Positions 57,336-64,000 of a DNA stretch of 64,000 bases are shown here, piece after piece (position 1 is the first letter of the stretch; each line of letters begins with the position of its first letter). Position numbers and translations under genes: made by a program. Under the pieces are notes generated by a model that was not told where the DNA came from, ran no database searches, and was given only the letters and a program-made list of their open reading frames with translations. This DNA is from Limnanthes douglasii subsp. nivea (lineage: Eukaryota; Streptophyta; Magnoliopsida; Brassicales; Limnanthaceae): contig JAUPFV010000001.1 in the NCBI GenBank assembly GCA_036936605.1, positions 217,029,530 through 217,093,529 of the forward strand. Direction: 5' to 3'.

Positions 57336-58920
57336 TACTGTTGCAGAAAGGTTGTAAGGAAGTTGATTGCAAAAGTATTGGATGTTTATTCACAGAAACA
57401 GAAGTCCACTCTGAAGTGTACAAGAAAATGAAATACATCAAATAGGTAAAATTTAACCTATGAATTATAATATTTAACGTGATGTTAAAGTTACTACATT
57501 TGAGTCCAGATTCAATGTTGTAGAACTTAGATGGACTATATTGTACTAATGTTGTGATTGAGTAATTCGGTGTGTATTGTGTTAACATTATGCGATTTTA
57601 CTTATATGTTCAATGCATAATGTACTTAAAAATATGTCCTTTGGTTCTACAATGTAATCATATGTTAAATTTTTTGTTTTATATGTTTTATTGCCTTGTA
57701 AATTTTAATTTATGTTAAATTTCAGATTGTAGATCATATATACGGTTTGAAGTCTTTGTTATGTTTGTGCTTAGGCAGATGTATGTGTGGTTGTCGATGC
57801 ATGTATAGGTTGATGTATGTATGTTAATTGATACATACATTATTGATGTTATGTTTTTTATTACGCTTTATTGAATCTATTATTGGTTTGCATGTCTGAT
57901 TAGTTGCTGGAAATTAACTATAAAAGTTCAAGCACAGAAAACGTTTTACGAGAATGAGTTTATATGTGGATAGTCCTTTATGTTTGTTGCCATTATTGTG
58001 TTAATTTTTAAATTGTGTTTAGTTAATATTTTGGATTATTTTTGTTAGGTATGGCAAAGAAGAAACGAAACCTCAAAGGAAAACAAATCATGGTAAAGAA
58101 GCTAAAGAAGAAGTATCCGATTGTTTTGGTACCTCAGATGAGAAACAATCCCCTGATAATCCGAGATCAAGATGACTCACAACCACCAACAAGAAAGAGT
58201 CTTTCAGGAAAGGTATCCATGGTTCGTCTCCAAGCAAAAAGGAATACGTACCTCAAGAAAATTCCATCCAAACTCCAACTCCCACTCCAACTCCCACTCC
58301 AAATGGTACCTATCTAAGGGCTTCACTGAAGATAGGTTCTGACGACTCGCCGATGATTCCTTGTTTGTTCAAACCAAGCTTATCTCACCACCGTCCTCAT
58401 TATAATAAATTGAAGACTATGAATCTGAACATATTGCAGAAAAAAGAGTTGAAAGGTGCTCATAATCAATCGCGGGCGATAAAGAGGCTGTCGAGGACCA
58501 ACAAGCCGACAATCAAGAGGAAGTATAGCAAGAGGATGTTGGTGACTATCAAGAGGAAGTTGACAAAGAGTACGTTGGAGACCAATAAACCGATGATCAA
58601 GAGGGCTTGGCGAAGGATTTCAAATGCCATGGGTATGCTCTATCCAAATATAAGACCAGTCCGAACCGTAAATAGGTCACAATCTTTGAAAATATGTAAG
58701 TTTTATAGTAATGTAGAATTACATTTATTTAATTAAGTATTGTATATTTTTTCGGAACTAATCATTTTTTTTTGTTTCAGCCTATGACCGGACGATATCC
58801 ATCGTTGGTTCGCCTCTGAAATATGGATTTGGGGTTACATGTTTTCGAGGGACTTTTGAGAAGACACTCCCTGGTTTTAGGCTGACATGTGGAAGGTATT
58901 CACGGTAGTAACTATACTAT
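57336..58920 (+). pseudogene. Unidentified spliced-looking gene remnant
   Basis: Three exon-like pieces have plausible borders. The first runs from TTGCAG at 57335 to about 57444 (AAATAG|GTAAAA), open in one frame with a stop at its end. The second starts after TTTGTTAG at about 58049 and has a Lys/Glu-rich frame plus a Pro-Thr repeat ('TPTPTPTPTP', about 58274-58303), then a Glu/Asp/Gln-rich repeat read in another frame (about 58480-58620). The third starts after TTGTTTCAG at about 58781. No domain is recognised. Frames do not join cleanly, so it is either broken or coincidental. Confidence 0.25.
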
Positions 58921-60640
58921 TCTTTTTCCATGTATTTATTTTAGATTTGCATAATTTTTTTTGTTTAAAGCAATGCTACATTGTACCAGAAAACTTCATG
59001 ACGTTGTACACATGATATTATTTGAACAACTAAATAGTTGTTACAATAATTTGTGGCTAGGATGAATGCAAGTTCCTTGAGTAGAGGCAACATCCATCAC
59101 CCGAGTTGATCGATGTCCGACCACCTTTCTTAACAAACAAGCCAAGATTATGGAAGTCATGGGTTGATTTTTGATGTAATCCTAAGCAGTGAAGCTGTGT
59201 AAAACAAACTCAAACAACCACAAAACTGATCATGATGGGGCGGGGACTCACACTAATGGGTGGAGGAGCCATTTCCTGATCACTTAGTCAACATGTAAGT
59301 GTTTATAGTTTGTTTTATTTAAAGCTGAGAACCTTTTTTAAATTTAATTAATTTTTACCCTCTCGTGAAGTATGAGGAAATTGGAGAAATATTGTCGGTA
59401 GACAAATGGTTAAGTTTACATACAATAATAAGGATGACATGTGCAATGCTACATCTAAATTTATGAATCGATCGTCTTAAAAAATCATGGTAATTTGATT
59501 GTTAAATCGGTTTCTTATAGGATTATCAATATCTTTAATATCTTCTTGTATATTTGGTTTTGTTTTATGATAATGGGACCAGTTACATGCTATTTGATCA
59601 TTGCTAGGATAAATAAGCTATCATTAGAATAATATATATGATTATAGTATCATTGTCTATATTTCGTTTTATAATGGGATCAATTAAATGCTATATGGTC
59701 ATTTTTAGGATAAAAAACTTATATTTGGAGCAAAATATAGGATTATCTATAGAATCAGGTTGCATTTTATATTCAATTATTTGTTTGTGTTTCCTTAGCA
59801 TTTCGAACGATATTTTCTATATATGCTGCACAATAGGATCAATTTTGCTTTTCAAATATTTGTTTGGTTTTATACATTTATTGTGAGTTATTGCATTGTT
59901 TGTACTAGGTGATTGTCTTGGTAGATTTAACTAAGTTTTGCCTAAAATTTGTGGTGTATAAGTGAATGCATGAATTATGAACTAACTATGAAAAGTTATA
60001 AGTACCCTGTTCTTTTGACCTCGTCAATGTACTTCATATAAATATATGTTTTACTAATTTTCTATATAACTAATAAAGGTCTTGATTTTTCTTCGATAAT
60101 TACTAGGAAGAGTGAAGACAAGTGGTCAAGTTAAAGTACGATGAAAATGTTGACCCAAAATTTATCGATGATCCAAAACTAATCTTATCTCTTCCAACGG
60201 TGAAGTTGGTAAATAGGAAAGGGCATCTAATTGGAACCAAACTAGCCAGTCACTTTTATAATATTATATGAGGGATTTATCGCAAGGATCAAGCTCCTAT
60301 ATTTTAGGTTGTGAGGAAGCAAATTCGTTGGTGGAGAAAATTAAAAGATATCCGAGAAGATGGTGATGTTTGAGAAAGCTATCAAATTCTTGTTATACAT
60401 TCTAAGTATGGTCTTGCAGAGAAGATTATGTCTTGTGAAGTGAGTTGGTTTGGTGATGGACTTGAAAATAACGAAAGTGATGGTATTGCTGACAGTAGTG
60501 GTGATTGTAGTGGTGACGAGATCGTTGATGGTGATGAGTCCGGATTCGAAGAGCTCCACAAAAGGGTAGTCCGAAGTAAAACTCCCCGGAAACCGGACAG
60601 ACACCAAGATTTCAATTCGAACAGCCCTGTTTGAACCGGA
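58921..60640. other. No gene recognised
   Basis: A 68-codon plus frame (60428-60634) is rich in Asp, Ser and Gly ('ADSSGDCSGDEIVDGDES') and has no known domain. Two longer minus frames lie over it and look like shadows. 59550-59720 contains a duplicated 'tttatgataatgggaccagtta' type block. Confidence 0.3.
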
Positions 60641-60800
60641 CAGATGACTTCGAACACAACAAACATAAGACAATTCGAACTATGACTAAAGTACTAAAAA
60701 ACCTAATCACTATCTGACTAAGCTACCTGTGCATTTGCTTAAACTTCATGGGTCTTTAAACATGACCCGGGTCCATGAAACTTGACCCGAAAGCCCATAA

Positions 60801-60825
60801 GGGCCCAAATTACACACTATAAATA
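60801..60825 (+). promoter_or_regulatory. Promoter-like GGGCCCA and TATAAATA
   Basis: GGGCCCA at 60801-60807 (a site-II-like element of plant promoters) and TATAAATA at 60818-60825, followed by a C/A-rich leader. No gene follows that I can identify; it may be a promoter relic or part of an LTR. Confidence 0.35.
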
Positions 60826-60895
60826 CCCAACCACCAGCATTAACTATGGGTAAGAAAAATTAACTGCTGCCAGGCTGCTCAATTCTCTCACCACC

Positions 60896-60945
60896 CTTGA
60901 AACACTTTGAAACACCCTGAAACATCTTGAAATATCCTTAAACAC
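60896..60945 (+). repeat. Five units of a 10-bp repeat
   Basis: Consensus TTGAAACACC in exact 10-bp steps (CTTGA-AACAC, TTTGA-AACAC, CCTGA-AACAT, CTTGA-AATAT, CCTTA-AACAC), about 70 bp downstream of the TATA-like box. Confidence 0.85.
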
Positions 60946-60999
60946 CACCACACCACCGTGAAACACCCTAACGCCACCTTAAAACTCCACTTAAAATTA

Positions 61000-62600
61000 C
61001 CAGCCTACCCCCAGGCAACTTTTATCCACACCAGATGGTACTGGAAGCTCTTCACTAACTTACTTTTTTTATTATTTTTCTTGTATGACGGTAGGTCGTA
61101 CTCAAACATGTGAATTTCAGATATTTTTTATTATACACCAATTATTTTTGTATTGGCGGTACTAAAAAACAAGTTAGTTTCAGAATTTTTTGTAGACCAT
61201 AAATTTGCATGACGAATCTAGTGGTAGTATTTTGTATTTTAAACCAGTATTTATTTCTTTTGTATGATCATGTTGGTTGTTGTATCTTTTTATCGAAACC
61301 AGTCTACCATATGACTTCAATGAGTTTCAAGACTCATAAATATTTGTTGTTGAATATTTTTATCTGTGAAACTATTGGTAATTGACATTCTTTCTCGCAA
61401 GATCCAATCGTTTTTAGATATGCTCATGTAATTACAAATAATATGGGAAGTTTCAAAGTGTTCAATTATAATACTTATAATGTCTAGCATACTCATTTTT
61501 ATTTATTTTTAGTAGTATTTAGAGAGCCTTGTGCTTTAATAGTTTATGTTTTCCCATGTTAAAAGATATAATAATTTAACTTTTTTCATTTTCAAAATAA
61601 ATTTTAAGAATTACTAACAATAATCGTAACTAAATATCTACCGTAGAAAAAATTAATATTGAATTAATAGCCAAAATGACTTCGCTTTGTGTTAATAATT
61701 TAGTGACGCGATAATCGATAGATTTGAAATAAATACATATTTTTAGACAACTAAAATATTGGATCTATCATTGTTACTATTTTTTATTTTATATCTACAT
61801 GATTAAGCTAAATAATCTTACTAATTTGGTTTCAATATTTGGATTGGCTCTACAACTTCATAATTTACGAATGGTTGTCGGGAATGGACATCTTAAATGT
61901 ATAGTTAATATGATATAAAATATCATATAACCAATAACTTATAATAGTAGTAATTAAAGGAATAAACTTTAATATGACACGGTGTTTATGTACTGTATTT
62001 AAATAAACTATCTGTTAGCATCAAAGAGTCCAAAATTCAACTTATGAGCCTCTTCACATAAACCATTTGACTCTACAACTTAAGCTATCAGCCTATTCAC
62101 ATAATAAAAAAAACCTAAACTTTCTAAGATTCTAAAGTTCTTGAATCGACATGTACACAAGAATTGAAAACCCATAACCTATCAACATCTTCGTATAAAT
62201 CAGTTCTACATAACTAGATTGAGTGCTTTAATAATTCTATGAGTCACTATACTTACCAAGGCCTTGAATCGACCAATTTTTATCCTATGATTTCTGATTG
62301 CTACTCAAATGATCTAAGATTACTAATGTAAAGTCACTTGCCTAAATACATTATATTAGGTTAATGATTAGTTATATCTGTATTAGAATCAACTATGAGT
62401 AGTTTAGTGTCTTATATTTTTATTACGAATTACAGGTCCTGACATATGCCTATTTGATACATTTGCAAGGATTACTCTTGTTGGCCGGTGATGGTGTGTA
62501 TTTAAAATTTGTGATCTGGTTTATACATGAAGGATCCCTACATATTTATTGCAATTATGACATATGATGATGAAAATAAAACTACTTTTACGATGCGAGT
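61000..62600. other. No gene recognised
   Basis: AT-rich, with no ORF above 60 codons. It may include the 5' part of the CACTA element. Confidence 0.4.
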
Positions 62601-62639
62601 AGTACTAATGTGAACGATCTATGATTTCTGCACTTATGG

Positions 62640-63897
62640 TATTTTATTTAGATTGGACTACGCACGGTAAATTGTCTTGTCCGTATTGTATGAGTGGAAA
62701 AATTACACATTACCTTATCAGAGGTAAAAGGTTATGTTGGTTTGATTGTCATTAGAATTTTCTACACCCACCCAGACAAGAAAAAATATGTTGTATTTTT
62801 TAAAGGTAAAATGATTACACATGTTATTGAAAACAAGCGACTTACAAGGGTTGAAACACTAGATTTTATTTTACAGACCACTCTTCCAGCTGAATACGAT
62901 GAATCAAATCGCAGGAATAAGTCACCTGGATATGGTACAAACCATCATTGGACAAAGAAAAGAATTTTTTGGGAGCTAACTTATTGGAAGATTAATTTAA
63001 TTAGGCATAATTTAGACTCGATATATACCACGAATTATTTTTGGAAAACTTGATGTTCACTATCATGGATGTTAAATCAAAGACTAAGGATAATGCAAAA
63101 TCTACTAAGGATATGAAATTTTTATGCTCAAGGATCTATTTGAATCTGTTCGATCACCTAAGGTTACGAAAGGTTAAACCGAAGGCTAATTATGTATTTA
63201 ACGAAGATCAATAACAGGGAGTTCAGACATATTTTGGAAATTTGAAACTAGTAAACGGTTCTGTAAGCAATCTATCACGCTGCACAAATGTAGAAGGTTT
63301 TGTTAGATTGAAAAGCCATGATTTTCATATCCTTATGGGGAAATTAGTACATGTTGCATTTTGTTATTTCTTACCTAATCCAATATGTGAGGTAGAGGTT
63401 GATTTATGTCATTTTTTCCAAGACCTCTATTCATCAACCTTTCTAATGGAATATTTAGTTGTGTTGGAGAAAAATATAGTATAAATAATATATAAATTGG
63501 CGAAGATATTTCCTCAATCATTCTTTGAAGTGATTGAGCATCTTTCGATTTATTTTCCATATGAAGTGCCTAATGGTAAACCTTGTCAATATTGGCAGAT
63601 GTATTATTTTTAATAATAAGTTATTTTTAATATATTTTAACATTTTTACATTTTTTGTATGCTGAAACTAACGAAAACCTCTGTTTAAACTTAGGTAGGT
63701 ATCTTAGTAAACTGAAACTCACGATGACTCAAAATGCATATGTTGAAGGATTCATGTCACATGCATACATTCTTAACGAGTTATCTTCATTTTGTGGGTT
63801 GTATTTAGATGAAATTGTGCAAACTAATGAGGGACAACCACCAATAAATGACGATGGATATGAATTGGAGGTTGGCAAATGCTTATTAATATTTTGA
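62640..63897 (+). pseudogene. CACTA (En/Spm-type) TNP2 transposase remnant
   Basis: The plus-strand reading follows TNP2: 'DWTTHGKLSCPYCM' (about 62653-62695), then in the next frame 'KGYVGLIV', a shifted form of a WFDCH block. The open frame 62694-63053 contains 'HHWTKKRIFWELTYWKINLIRHNLD', the core TNP2 block. 'MDVKSKTKDNAKS'-like sequence follows in other frames. 63242-63484 has 'LKSHDFHILMGKL', 'PNPICEVEVDLCHFFQDL', the start of the DUF4218-type region, continuing after a stop with 'KIFPQSFFEVIEHLSIYFPYEV'. 63655-63897 has 'NAYVEGFMSHAYILNEL'. TNP2 excises CACTA elements. Stops and shifts break it; neither element end is visible. Confidence 0.88.
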
Positions 63898-64000
63898 CAT
63901 CCCATAATAGTAAAAGGATGGAAGAAAAATCATGAGTATTTATTTGAAAATTATTCAAATATGTTACACATATATGTTTTGAATAATACCCATGAACTTT

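Noticed and set aside
60341..60673. Two overlapping minus-strand ORFs of 110 and 94 codons
   Set aside because: They are antisense to a biased Asp/Ser/Gly frame and have low-complexity Ser/Thr/Ile composition; likely shadows.

Overview
The window is about 64 kb of AT-rich nuclear DNA from a flowering plant, probably a eudicot. The evidence is the repeat content: Ty1/copia LTR retrotransposons primed by an initiator-tRNA-Met-type site, L1-type LINEs with a DUF4283-like ORF1, TRIM elements, a tRNA-derived SINE, and hAT, Mutator-like and CACTA transposons. I cannot name the species. I find no convincing intact host gene, rRNA or CRISPR array. Almost every ORF is a piece of a broken transposable element or a shadow of one.

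Layout. 1-460 is flank. 461-15231 is one old copia element (LTRs about 670 bp) that later received a near full-length LINE (2646-8619) and a three-LTR TRIM array (12985-14387). The LINE itself received an intact, very young TRIM (7475-8088). 15232-17300 holds a possible two-exon gene scrap and a chain of palindromes. 17310-18860 is a minus-strand copia pol remnant. 19.9-21.7 kb holds diverged tandem repeats, followed by a SINE with target-site duplications (21711-21924). 25.4-27.6 kb is a broken Mutator-like transposase. 28335-34765 is a young copia element with nearly identical LTRs and a disabled pol. 35066-36595 is a deleted hAT element with an 8-bp duplication. 37.6-40.3 kb is an unidentified minus-strand remnant with a probable solo LTR in it. 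41.6-42.6 kb is a 5'-truncated LINE, and 43.5-48.5 kb a long minus-strand LINE. 49486-55630 is an old copia related to the young one. 57.3-60.6 kb is gene-like but unrecognised. 62.6-63.9 kb is a CACTA TNP2 transposase running toward the window end.

Most interesting observation. The young copia element (28335), the older related one (49486) and the oldest one (461) all have, near the end of the 5' LTR, a short ATG-initiated stretch followed by a GTAAGT-like donor (decayed in some LTR copies). About 1.5 kb downstream each has a pyrimidine-rich AG acceptor directly before gag. In all three the predicted splice has the same phase (1 nt carried over) and joins the LTR ATG in frame to gag. This suggests that gag starts in the LTR and that the long leader is an intron. 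The leader repeats and hairpins would then lie only in unspliced (genomic) RNA, which could separate packaged RNA from translated RNA.

How the parts work together. These are layered insertions, not a functional gene neighbourhood. Insertion order can be read from target-site duplications: copia 461-15231 is oldest; the LINE and the TRIM array came later; the TRIM inside the LINE is recent; the copia at 28335 is also recent.
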